This document shows positions 6,033 to 12,177 of a stretch of 12,177 nucleotides of DNA, one piece after another. The notes under the pieces are model-generated. The model did no database searches, was not told the DNA's origin, and was given only the letters and a program-made list of their open reading frames with translations. The stretch is from the NCBI GenBank assembly GCA_023145535.1, contig JAGLDQ010000122.1, positions 1-12,177 of the forward strand, in the 5' to 3' direction. The position numbers were made by a program, and so were the translations under genes. The DNA comes from Cocleimonas sp. (GTDB lineage: Bacteria > Pseudomonadota > Gammaproteobacteria > Thiotrichales > Thiotrichaceae). Positions within the stretch are counted from its first letter, which is position 1, and each line of letters opens with the position of its first letter.

Positions 6033-6800
6033 ATGAATACTGATAATAAAACACCCCATAAAGGCATTTTCCTTTTGCCTAATCTTTTTACCACTGCTGC
6101 CTTGTTCAGTGGTTTTTATGCCATCATTGCCGCCGTTAATGATAAATTCGAGGTCGCGGCTATTGCTATCTTTATTGCGATGGTTCTTGATGGCTTGGAT
6201 GGTCGCGTTGCGCGCTTAACCAATACGCAGTCAGAATTTGGTGCGCAATATGACAGTTTGGCTGATCTGGTTTCTTTTGGCCTTGCCCCTAGTTTAGTGG
6301 TTTACTTATGGGCTTTGGTTCATATGAAAGAAACGGCCATCGCATGGGGGAAGCTAGGCTGGATGGCTGCTTTTATCTATGTTGCTTGCGCCGCCTTGCG
6401 TCTAGCGCGATTTAATGTGCAACAAGAAGAGGTTGATAGTCGCTATTTTATTGGTCTTCCTAGTCCTGCCTCTGCAGCGCTTATGCTCGGTATGGTATGG
6501 CTCTGTAGTTACTTGGGTATATCAGGTGATTCAATACAAATACCCGCCTTATTAATGACGTTGTTTGCAGGTCTGTTAATGGTCAGTAATGTTAAGTTTC
6601 ATAGCTTTAAAGGTTTCGATTTTAGAAGTAAAGTGCCTCACTTATTTGTTTTAATGATAGCGCTTGTCTTTGCCTTAGTTGCTATTGCACCTCCGATTGT
6701 TTTATTTGGTGTATTTTTACTTTACGCATTTTCAGGCCCTGTCATCTGGTTAATGGAAAATACACCCTTAAAAAAAATATTTACAAAAAATAAAAAATAA
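6033..6800 (+). CDS. pssA: CDP-diacylglycerol-serine O-phosphatidyltransferase
   Basis: 255 residues. The enzyme joins CDP-diacylglycerol and L-serine to make phosphatidylserine, the precursor of phosphatidylethanolamine, in the inner membrane. The CDP-alcohol phosphatidyltransferase signature is intact: Asp56-Gly57-x2-Ala60-Arg61-x8-Gly70-x3-Asp74-x3-Asp78. Early GIFLLPNLFT and about eight hydrophobic segments place it in the integral-membrane type (Bacillus/Pseudomonas type), not the E. coli peripheral phospholipase-D-like PssA. Three Lys-rich residues close the C-terminus (TKNKK). The ATG at 6033 has no good ribosome-binding site and sits 28 bases after a strong terminator with no clear promoter between, so expression may depend on readthrough. 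pssA next to leuA, often with ilvC, is a common gammaproteobacterial order; ilvC is not present here. Confidence 0.93.
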   Translation: MNTDNKTPHKGIFLLPNLFTTAALFSGFYAIIAAVNDKFEVAAIAIFIAMVLDGLDGRVARLTNTQSEFGAQYDSLADLVSFGLAPSLVVYLWALVHMKETAIAWGKLGWMAAFIYVACAALRLARFNVQQEEVDSRYFIGLPSPASAALMLGMVWLCSYLGISGDSIQIPALLMTLFAGLLMVSNVKFHSFKGFDFRSKVPHLFVLMIALVFALVAIAPPIVLFGVFLLYAFSGPVIWLMENTPLKKIFTKNKK

Positions 6801-6842
6801 TTTTACTTGAAGCGACTTTACTTTTTATGTATTTTTGTTCCC

Positions 6843-6986
6843 ATGTTTTTAGATAATCGCCCAGCAACTTCTGATTTTGCAATGGACGCTCAGCGTTCAG
6901 GTTATCTTGTGTTTGACTATTCTTTCTTTAAAACGCTTCTTTCAGCTTCACTTCTACTCGTGCTATCACTCTATCTCCTGCCTTAG
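6843..6986 (+). CDS. Putative leucine-rich leader peptide of leuA (47 codons from ATG; true start uncertain)
   Basis: A small reading frame in the pssA-leuA gap ends 117 bases before leuA. Between codons 32 and 46 (6936-6980) nine of fifteen codons are leucine: CTT CTT, then CTT CTA CTC, then CTA, CTC, CTC CTG, just before a Pro and the TAG. Neighbouring genes favour TTA for Leu, while this run uses only CTN codons. Leucine runs before leuA are the hallmark of leader peptides that sense charged tRNA-Leu. The ATG at 6843 has no ribosome-binding site. ATG 6882 or GTG 6909 (after CAGG, giving 25 residues) are alternatives, and the frame is open back to the pssA stop. It could instead be a small membrane peptide, since the run is hydrophobic. 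The leader role is inference. Confidence 0.45.
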   Translation: MFLDNRPATSDFAMDAQRSGYLVFDYSFFKTLLSASLLLVLSLYLLP

Positions 6987-6991
6987 GGCAG
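6978..6991 (+). promoter_or_regulatory. Hairpin over the leader stop codon
   Basis: CTGCC (6978-6982) and GGCAG (6987-6991) with loop TTAG, which holds the TAG stop of the leucine-rich frame. A ribosome paused on the preceding Leu codons or at the stop would melt it, as expected of a leader element, though a 5-bp stem is short. Confidence 0.35.
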
Positions 6992-7055
6992 ATAATGTGA
7001 ATGATAAGTTCCTGACGAGGAGAAACGTACCTTTATAACTTTAAAAACACTTTTT

Positions 7056-7087
7056 CTGTAGTGGCTAACAAATTGAAGCCAGTGCAG
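7056..7087 (+). promoter_or_regulatory. Stem-loop just upstream of the leuA ribosome-binding site
   Basis: CTGTAGTGGCT (7056-7066) pairs with AGCCAGTGCAG (7077-7087): 11 positions with one G-G mismatch and one wobble, loop of 10. It ends 5 bases before the leuA GGAG (7093-7096). There is no T run, so it is not an intrinsic terminator; it could shape access to the ribosome-binding site. Confidence 0.5.
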
Positions 7088-7103
7088 TCTATGGAGTAGA
7101 AAA

Positions 7104-8651
7104 ATGTCTGATAATCGTTTAATTATTTTTGATACAACGTTACGTGATGGCGAGCAAAGTCCTGGCGCCTCTATGACCCAAGAAGAAAAAATCCGCATTG
7201 CTAAAATATTGGAGCAGATGCGTGTTGATGTGATAGAAGCGGGTTTTCCTGTGGCCAGTGTCGGTGACTTTAAGTCAGTACGCGCGATAGCAGAAACGAT
7301 AAAAAATAGCACCGTTTGTGGCTTAGCAAGAGCGTTAGATAAAGATATTGATAGAGCAGGAGAAGCAATAAAGCCCGCTAAGTCTGGTCGTATTCACACT
7401 TTTATCGCAACGTCCCCGATCCATATGAAAGAAAAATTGCGTATGGAGCCAAACCAAGTGCTAGAACAGGCTGTTCATGCGGTAAAAAGAGCACGACAGT
7501 ATACCGATGACGTTGAGTTTTCAGCCGAAGATGCGGGGCGTTCGGATTTAGATTTTTTATGCCGTGTGGTTGAGGCAACCATCGATGCAGGTGCGAGCAC
7601 AATCAATATCCCTGATACCGTTGGTTACAATATACCGCATCAGTTTGGTGAAACCGTACGTCAGCTTATAGAACGTGTGCCAAATTCTGATAAAGCCATT
7701 TTTTCGGTTCACTGTCATAATGATTTAGGCTTAGCCGTTGGTAACTCACTTGCCGCTGTGCTTAATGGTGCACGTCAAGTTGAATGTACAATCAATGGAT
7801 TAGGAGAAAGAGCAGGCAATGCTTCGCTAGAAGAAGTTGTCATGGCGATAAGAACCCGCCAAGATGTTTTTCCTTGCGATACCAATATAGATAGTCGCAT
7901 TATAGTGCCTGCATCCCGCATGGTCTCTTCTATAACAGGTTTCCCCGTGCAGCCTAATAAAGCAATTGTAGGCAAAAATGCATTTGCACATGAGTCCGGT
8001 ATACATCAGGACGGTATTTTGAAATCACGTGAAACATATGAAATTATGCGTGCACAAGATGTTGGATGGAGTGATAACAAATTAGTGTTAGGCAAGCATT
8101 CAGGACGTGCCGCCGTCAAGGCGCGTTTAAAAGAAATCGGTATTGAATTTGAGAGTGAAACTGCACTTAATGAAGCATTTGATCGTTTTAAAACATTGGC
8201 TGACCTTAAGCACGAGATTTATGATGAAGACTTGATGGTCATTGCAAACCAATCACGTTTAGAAGCCGATCATGTTACTTATAAGTTAGTTTCCTCGTGG
8301 GTCTGTTCTGAAACGGGAGAAACGCCTCATGCTAAAGTTGTTATCACGATAGATGGTAAAGAAGTAACAGGCGAGGCGGATGGCGGAGGTTCTGTGGATG
8401 CCGTTTACTCCGCTATTAAATCTATCGTTCCAGAATCAGGTGTCTTGGGGCTTTACTCCGTTAATAACGTCACTAATGGCACAGATGCCCAAGGGGAGGT
8501 CAATGTGCGCTTAGAAAAAGAGGGACGTTTAGTTTATGGTAAAGGTGTTGATACCGATATTGTATTAGCCTCAGCAAAAGCTTATTTAGATGCCCTTAAT
8601 AAGCTAGCCGTCAATATAGACCGTGAACATTCTCAGGATAATGGCATTTAA
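7104..8651 (+). CDS. leuA: 2-isopropylmalate synthase
   Basis: 515 residues, the length of the E. coli-type enzyme. LeuA condenses acetyl-CoA with 2-ketoisovalerate, the first committed step of leucine synthesis, in the cytosol. The catalytic TIM barrel has FDTTLRDGEQSPGASM (Arg14, metal ligand Asp15), SVHCHNDLGLAVGNS (metal ligands His203, His205) and GLGERAGNASLEEV with Asn239. The HESGIHQDG stretch near 296-304 is also conserved. Residues from about 395 on form the LeuA dimer domain that gives feedback inhibition by leucine (a GEADGGGSVDAVYSAI segment near 428). GGAG lies 7 bases before the ATG. A leucine-rich reading frame and stem-loops precede it, suggesting leucine-responsive control. 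No leuB, leuC or leuD follows; a terminator closes the transcript. Confidence 0.97.
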   Translation: MSDNRLIIFDTTLRDGEQSPGASMTQEEKIRIAKILEQMRVDVIEAGFPVASVGDFKSVRAIAETIKNSTVCGLARALDKDIDRAGEAIKPAKSGRIHTFIATSPIHMKEKLRMEPNQVLEQAVHAVKRARQYTDDVEFSAEDAGRSDLDFLCRVVEATIDAGASTINIPDTVGYNIPHQFGETVRQLIERVPNSDKAIFSVHCHNDLGLAVGNSLAAVLNGARQVECTINGLGERAGNASLEEVVMAIRTRQDVFPCDTNIDSRIIVPASRMVSSITGFPVQPNKAIVGKNAFAHESGIHQDGILKSRETYEIMRAQDVGWSDNKLVLGKHSGRAAVKARLKEIGIEFESETALNEAFDRFKTLADLKHEIYDEDLMVIANQSRLEADHVTYKLVSSWVCSETGETPHAKVVITIDGKEVTGEADGGGSVDAVYSAIKSIVPESGVLGLYSVNNVTNGTDAQGEVNVRLEKEGRLVYGKGVDTDIVLASAKAYLDALNKLAVNIDREHSQDNGI

Positions 8652-8704
8652 AAAACGACTAGAATCTCCCGTATTCCGCTTAGGCTGTATACGGTCTGGA
8701 AAGT

Positions 8705-8736
8705 ATGAGTAATAGCTCACTATTATTCATGTTTTC
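8705..8736 (+). terminator. Intrinsic terminator of leuA
   Basis: An 11-bp stem, 8705-8715 with 8720-8730, one G-T wobble, loop CTCA, followed by GTTTTCT. It overlaps the last codons of the convergent minus-strand gene (stop at 8723). A weaker 6-bp repeat, CCGTAT and ATACGG, lies just upstream in the same gap. Confidence 0.6.
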
Positions 8737-8935
8737 TAACTTGAGGTTTTTTCTCCAATAATGCCAAAAAAAGCGTAGCGACAGGCCCAAGTACGATTGA
8801 AATAATAAACCAAATTAGCCCGCTCCTATTCTTCCCTTGCGCCAAGACCGCATTTATAAGGCATAAAGTTCCCCAGCCTAAGAAGTACTTCCCAGCTTGA
8901 ATTGCAATGCCATCTATTATTAAACTATTTTCCAT
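8723..8935 (-). CDS. Small two-helix membrane protein of unknown function (70 aa)
   Basis: 70 residues from the ATG at 8935, chosen because AAGGGA on the minus strand is 7 bases upstream; the TTG at 8938 is too close. Two hydrophobic segments (about 16-32 and 40-60) are joined by a polar QGKNRSG loop. The GLIWFIISIVLGPVATLFLALL pattern resembles the many small bacterial inner-membrane proteins with a conserved Gly-Pro in the second helix, but I cannot name a family. The C-terminus is basic (KKPQVRKHE) and probably cytosolic. It converges with leuA and its end lies inside the leuA terminator. It is divergent from the DUF533 gene. No function is claimed. Confidence 0.6.
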   Translation of the reverse strand: MENSLIIDGIAIQAGKYFLGWGTLCLINAVLAQGKNRSGLIWFIISIVLGPVATLFLALLEKKPQVRKHE

Positions 8936-8989
8936 CAACGATTCCCTTCATTAGTTTTCTCTAAATATTCTATTTTTTCAATATATTGC

Positions 8990-9006
8990 TAATAGTGCTA
9001 CTATTA
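8990..9006. promoter_or_regulatory. Palindrome TAATAGT-GCT-ACTATTA in a divergent intergenic region
   Basis: Perfect 7-bp inverted repeat with a 3-base centre, midway between the small membrane protein gene and the DUF533 gene. TACTATT recurs at 9013 and 9051 in the same region, so related half-sites are repeated. A candidate operator for either gene; the regulator is unknown. Confidence 0.35.
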
Positions 9007-9074
9007 TCCTCGTACTATTTAGGACTCAGTATTCTACATCAAGTTTCATGTACTATTTTGTCCTAAGCATATAA

Positions 9075-9086
9075 AAATGATCATTT
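9075..9086. promoter_or_regulatory. Palindrome AAATGATCATTT next to the DUF533 ribosome-binding site
   Basis: Perfect 12-bp palindrome immediately before AAAGGAG. It follows a longer inverted repeat, TTAGGAC (9019-9025) and GTCCTAA (9060-9066). Together they could be operator sites or leader structure for the DUF533 gene. Confidence 0.3.
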
Positions 9087-9102
9087 AAAGGAGAAAGCCA
9101 AT

Positions 9103-9810
9103 ATGAGCATGATGGGAACGTTAGGAAAAGTAGCAATGGGAATTATCGTCGCAAAGGGAATGAGTAAGGTAATGGGCGGTAATTCATCGGGTGGCGGTTT
9201 ACTAGGCGGTCTTTTAGGTGGCCAAGGCAGCCAGCGTCAAGGAGGGGGTGGCCTTTCTGATATGTTGGGAGGTGGATCGGGTGGTTTAGGTAGTCTGCTG
9301 GGGGGTGCTTCAGGCGGAGGCCTTGGTGGTTTATTGGGTTCTTTAGCAGGAGGTGGCGCTCAAAATAATGCTGAGAAAAATAATGGTCAAGCCAAAGATT
9401 TTTCCAGCATGTTTAATGATGCGATTCAAGGCAAAGAACCAGAGGCAACACCAGAGCAAGATCAACAGGCACAAATTATGTTACGTGCAATGATTAGTGC
9501 CGCAAAAGCAGATGGTCATATTGATGAAGATGAAAAAAAGAAGATTGTAGAGCATATGAAAGATGTTTCTGATGAAGATGCAGAAATGGTGCGTAATGAG
9601 TTACAAGCGCCTCTCGATATACAAGGTTTGATCGAGAGTGTTCCAAAAGGAATGGAGCAACAGGTTTACTTAATGTCACTATTAGCGATAGATCTTGATT
9701 CTAAAGAAGAAGCAGTGTATTTAGATTTTTTAGCAAAAGGTTTGAATATTTCACACCAAGAAAGTAATCAAATACATGAGAAACTTGGTGCGCCAACACT
9801 GTATAATTAA
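9103..9810 (+). CDS. DUF533 (YebE-like, TerB-fold) protein with a glycine-rich N-terminal half
   Basis: 235 residues. The start region MSMMGTLGKVAMGIIVAKGM is hydrophobic, and residues 24-85 are an unusual low-complexity stretch of Gly, Leu and Ser built of GGLLGG and GGGSGGLG units. The C-terminal part (about 117-235) matches DUF533: IMLRAMISAAKADGHIDEDE with its acidic loop, then VYLMSLLAIDLDSKEEAVYLDFLAKGLNIS, similar to TerB-type helical domains proposed to bind metal. The E. coli relative YebE is an inner-membrane protein of unknown role, induced by envelope stress. GGAG 10 bases before the ATG fits well, and ATGs at codons 3 and 4 are less well spaced. It is probably monocistronic, with a likely terminator downstream. 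Membrane attachment is possible through the N-terminal segment, but this is not certain. Confidence 0.82.
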   Translation: MSMMGTLGKVAMGIIVAKGMSKVMGGNSSGGGLLGGLLGGQGSQRQGGGGLSDMLGGGSGGLGSLLGGASGGGLGGLLGSLAGGGAQNNAEKNNGQAKDFSSMFNDAIQGKEPEATPEQDQQAQIMLRAMISAAKADGHIDEDEKKKIVEHMKDVSDEDAEMVRNELQAPLDIQGLIESVPKGMEQQVYLMSLLAIDLDSKEEAVYLDFLAKGLNISHQESNQIHEKLGAPTLYN

Positions 9811-9827
9811 ACAAATACTGGAGTAAA

Positions 9828-9871
9828 AGCATAGGGTGGGAAAGTCTGACCTTATAGAGCTGCGGTTTTTT
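9828..9871 (+). terminator. Probable intrinsic terminator of the DUF533 gene
   Basis: ATAGGGT (9831-9837) pairs with ACCTTAT (9849-9855), seven pairs including one wobble, and AGC (9828-9830) can pair with GCT (9859-9861) across a 3-base bulge. Six Ts follow at 9866-9871. The stem is imperfect, so confidence is moderate. Confidence 0.4.
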
Positions 9872-9894
9872 GTTTATATTCCAAGGATCTTAAA

Positions 9895-10818
9895 ATGTCA
9901 GTGACTCAGCAGCAACTTTCGTACCTAAATGCTATGGGTATTCCTGTATGGGTTTCTCGTGATACCGTTGATTCTGCTATTTTTGATAGCAGAATCAAGG
10001 AAAATGCGATTAACAATAAGCCTCAGAAGAAACATTTTACACAATCCCCCTCATCTGTTCAGATACCCGCTCACAATAAGCCAACGAAACAACACCTTCA
10101 AACCCCTCCAAGTCACACATCATCCCCTCCAGCATTTTCAACTGAAAGTTTATTCAATGAAATAGATCAAGCAACACCTGTTAAGCGACCGCAAAGTGCA
10201 AGCTCCATCGCTGATTCATTAAAGAAAAAAATAGAAACAACGAAATTTATAGAGTGTTCAAACTTTGATTGGCAACCATTACATCAAGCGGTAACCGACT
10301 GCCAACAGTGCGATCTCTACAATCAGCGCACTCATGTTGTATTTGGAGAGGGCGCACAAAATGCAGCATGGATGATTGTCGGCGATGCGCCAAAAGAAGA
10401 AGAAGACACTCAAGGCCGTCCTTTTATGGATAGATCAGGGGTGTTATTAGATAATATGCTAACAGCAATTGGTTTGGATAGGCCCGCTGTTTATCTTGCT
10501 AACACATTGAAATGTCGCCCTCCCAATAACCGCGATCCCAAAAAGACCGAATCCAAAGCATGTTACGCCTATCTAAAACGTCAAATTGAACTCGTTAATC
10601 CTTCATTAATTTTAATCGTTGGCAGAATAGCAGCACAGCATTTATTACAAACAAAAGAACCATTAGCGCAGCTCAGAGGACGTAAACATACGATTGAAGA
10701 ATTCAATATTCCTGTTGTCGTGACCTATCATCCAGCCTATCTACTCCGCCTGCCACGAAATAAGTATAAATCATGGCAGGATTTAAAACTGGCGCTGTCG
10801 TTACTGGCATCTCCCTAA
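9895..10818 (+). CDS. Family-4-type [4Fe-4S] uracil-DNA glycosylase
   Basis: 307 residues. The enzyme excises uracil from DNA in the cytosol. Residues 1-22 (QQLSYLNAMGIPVWV) are the short N-terminal motif seen in gammaproteobacterial members; residues 30-120 are a Pro/Ser/Gln/Thr-rich linker of low complexity. The catalytic domain (about 125-305) has four cluster cysteines, Cys136 and Cys139 (CQQC) and Cys207 and Cys223. It also has VGDAPKEEEDTQGRPFMDRSG, where GEAPG is usual in canonical family 4, and HPAYLLR near 279-285, which supplies the active-site His. The variant GDAPK motif is a common feature of this branch but should be checked against families 4 and 5. AAGGA lies 7 bases before the ATG. 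A 13-bp hairpin lies in codons 25-35. It converges with surA. Confidence 0.88.
   Translation: MSVTQQQLSYLNAMGIPVWVSRDTVDSAIFDSRIKENAINNKPQKKHFTQSPSSVQIPAHNKPTKQHLQTPPSHTSSPPAFSTESLFNEIDQATPVKRPQSASSIADSLKKKIETTKFIECSNFDWQPLHQAVTDCQQCDLYNQRTHVVFGEGAQNAAWMIVGDAPKEEEDTQGRPFMDRSGVLLDNMLTAIGLDRPAVYLANTLKCRPPNNRDPKKTESKACYAYLKRQIELVNPSLILIVGRIAAQHLLQTKEPLAQLRGRKHTIEEFNIPVVVTYHPAYLLRLPRNKYKSWQDLKLALSLLASP
9968..9998. repeat. Perfect 13-bp inverted repeat inside the glycosylase coding region
   Basis: TTGATTCTGCTAT (9968-9980) and ATAGCAGAATCAA (9986-9998) flank TTTTG. It covers codons for VDSAIFDSRIK, about 75 bases after the start codon, and would form a very stable mRNA hairpin near the start of translation. 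Confidence 0.85.
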
Positions 10819-10848
10819 TATTTGAACATGTAACAAAATTTATTCGGT

Positions 10849-12138
10849 TTATAACTTGATACGATACTCAACAAATGCATCATCGCGGACCCCTTGTAAC
10901 CATATTTTATACCCATCTTTGTTTTTCTTTTTGGATAAGAGAGATTTTGCAGATGCTCGTAATGCGTCTCGACTAGAATCTACGTTTTTACGCGCTAATA
11001 CTTGAATAATATGCCAGCCAAATTTAGATTTTATAGGTTGGCTAATGCTTTTAATGGGGGATTTTTTCACTACCGCAGCAAAAGCAGGGACATAGGTTGA
11101 TGGTGTTGCCCAGCCAAGATCCCCCCCATTGACAGCGCTACCTGTATCGGCTGAGTTTATTTTTGCTAGGGTTGCAAAATTTGCACCTGTTGTTAGTTGT
11201 TGGCTTATTTTTTTAGCTTTTTGTAAGCCATGATTACTGCTGTCACCAATTAAAATATGACGTGCATGGACTTGTAATTGTAAATTTTGCCCGCCACCAC
11301 GTTTTTCAATGAGTTTTAAGATATGAAAGCCTTTGCTATCGTGAACGACAGGTGAAATTTCATTTACTCCCATTAGACTTAATACGCGTGTATAAGCTAG
11401 TGGTAGTTCTGCAATATTTTTCCAACCCATATCATTCGTGCTCATTTCATTGCTAGCAAAATGAGTCTGTTTAAGTAGTTGATCACGTAGCTGTTGTGCT
11501 TTATTTCTTGCGCTATTAAATTGTGGTAGCGGCGTACCATTAGGTGCAGGGATTAAAATATCCTGCAAATGATACTGTGCATCTTTATTTAGCTGTACCG
11601 CTTGTGAAAAAATAAGATCGGTTATTTCTTGTTCCGAAATCTTAGAACGCCCCCCTGATTGGCGTTGTTTAAGTGCGTCAATGATTAAACGATTGCGAAT
11701 TTCTTCACGAAATGTGCTGTATTCAAATCCTTCTTTCTCTAATGCGTTACGAAAAGAGGCTAATGAAAGATTATTTTGTCGCGCAATCCCTTCAACGGTG
11801 CGGTTTAGCATCACATCATCCACAATAATGCCAAGTTTTTTACCATGTTGAACTTGAACTCGTAATAAAATAAGTTGCTCAAGCGCTTGTTTGATTAGTT
11901 CTTTATCCGTCGTGCTTGGTGCAGCCGTTTTTAATCGTTTCGCTTGTTGTAAAACAGTGCTTAACATTACAATATCACTGTTTACGATAGCCGCAATGCG
12001 ATCTAATGATTGTTCAGCGGCACGTAAAGATGGTGAAAAGAGGAATAAAGCACTCAGGAAAAGCGCTGGAAAGAGGGGTTTAAGTAAAAAGAAAGATTTT
12101 CTATCGTTGTCATTTTCATTTAAGTTATTCATATCCAT
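10849..12138 (-). CDS. surA: SurA, periplasmic chaperone and parvulin-type peptidyl-prolyl isomerase
   Basis: 429 residues from the ATG at 12138, close to the 428 of E. coli SurA, so the gene is probably complete. SurA escorts outer-membrane beta-barrel proteins through the periplasm to the BAM complex. A signal peptide ends at about SLRAAEQ. The N-terminal chaperone module has LDRIAAIVNSDIV and the VMLNRTVEGIARQNNLS helix region. Two PpiC parvulin domains follow, about 188-277 and 289-383; the second (HARHILIGD, NGGDLGW, FGWHIIQV) is canonical. The first lacks around ten residues that E. coli has between the helix and the GQMGW-like strand. The C-terminal helix ends WLQGVRDDAFVEYRIKL. GAAGA lies 8 bases before the ATG; ATG 12132 and, less likely, TTG 12177 are alternatives. 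Genes normally linked to it (lptD, pdxA, rsmA) would lie outside the window. Confidence 0.92.
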   Translation of the reverse strand: MDMNNLNENDNDRKSFFLLKPLFPALFLSALFLFSPSLRAAEQSLDRIAAIVNSDIVMLSTVLQQAKRLKTAAPSTTDKELIKQALEQLILLRVQVQHGKKLGIIVDDVMLNRTVEGIARQNNLSLASFRNALEKEGFEYSTFREEIRNRLIIDALKQRQSGGRSKISEQEITDLIFSQAVQLNKDAQYHLQDILIPAPNGTPLPQFNSARNKAQQLRDQLLKQTHFASNEMSTNDMGWKNIAELPLAYTRVLSLMGVNEISPVVHDSKGFHILKLIEKRGGGQNLQLQVHARHILIGDSSNHGLQKAKKISQQLTTGANFATLAKINSADTGSAVNGGDLGWATPSTYVPAFAAVVKKSPIKSISQPIKSKFGWHIIQVLARKNVDSSRDALRASAKSLLSKKKNKDGYKIWLQGVRDDAFVEYRIKL

Positions 12139-12177
12139 ATATTTTATCTTCAAGGAAATTATTTGCTTTATTTCCAA

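Noticed and set aside
6983..7312. A 109-residue minus-strand open frame over the leuA start
   Set aside because: Antisense to the conserved LeuA N-terminus and to the leader; no recognisable domain.
8670..8698. CCGTAT/ATACGG inverted repeat after leuA as the main terminator
   Set aside because: Only six pairs, a large loop and no T run; the hairpin at 8705-8730 is much better.
10819..10848. A terminator between the converging glycosylase and surA genes
   Set aside because: The 30-base gap is AT-rich with no stem longer than a few bases.

Overview
The window looks like ordinary chromosomal DNA from a low-GC (I estimate about 40%) gammaproteobacterium. The gene content (miaB, pssA next to leuA, surA, a DUF1415 protein, a DUF533/YebE-like protein, a cysteine-less DsrC relative) suggests a marine or sulfur/methylotroph-type lineage. 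That placement is inference from gene content, not phylogeny. I see no insertion sequence, prophage, CRISPR array, tRNA or rRNA.

Layout. Positions 1-222 are the 3' end of a PKHD-type Fe(II)/2-oxoglutarate hydroxylase gene, closed by an intrinsic terminator shared with a small acidic protein gene on the minus strand (317-508). Divergent from that is a DsrC/TusE-family gene (701-1036) lacking both functional cysteines; the 190-base gap between the two carries a perfect GGGGTATACCCC palindrome and a second inverted repeat. Next come an SH3-domain lipoprotein (1272-2057), the tRNA methylthiotransferase miaB (2291-3637) and a LysE/RhtB-type exporter (3674-4291). The exporter is convergent with a two-gene minus-strand unit: a CvfB/YitL-like S1-domain RNA-binding protein (4861-5703) and a DUF1415 protein (4300-4833).

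A 329-base gap without a gene (5704-6032) holds the cvfB-like promoter with a palindrome in its spacer, then a strong plus-strand terminator just upstream of pssA. pssA (6033-6800) is followed by leuA (7104-8651). Between them lies a small reading frame with a dense run of leucine codons, consistent with a leucine-responsive leader peptide. The rest holds a small minus-strand membrane protein (8723-8935), a glycine-rich DUF533 protein (9103-9810), a family-4-type uracil-DNA glycosylase (9895-10818) and the periplasmic chaperone surA on the minus strand (10849-12138).

Most genes are single housekeeping units rather than a pathway cluster. The most informative material is regulatory: the putative leucine leader of leuA, whose Leu codons are complementary to the leuA ribosome-binding site; the terminated leader or small RNA ahead of pssA; and the palindromic sites around the DsrC-like gene and the cvfB-like promoter. 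I found no convincing new multi-gene system.
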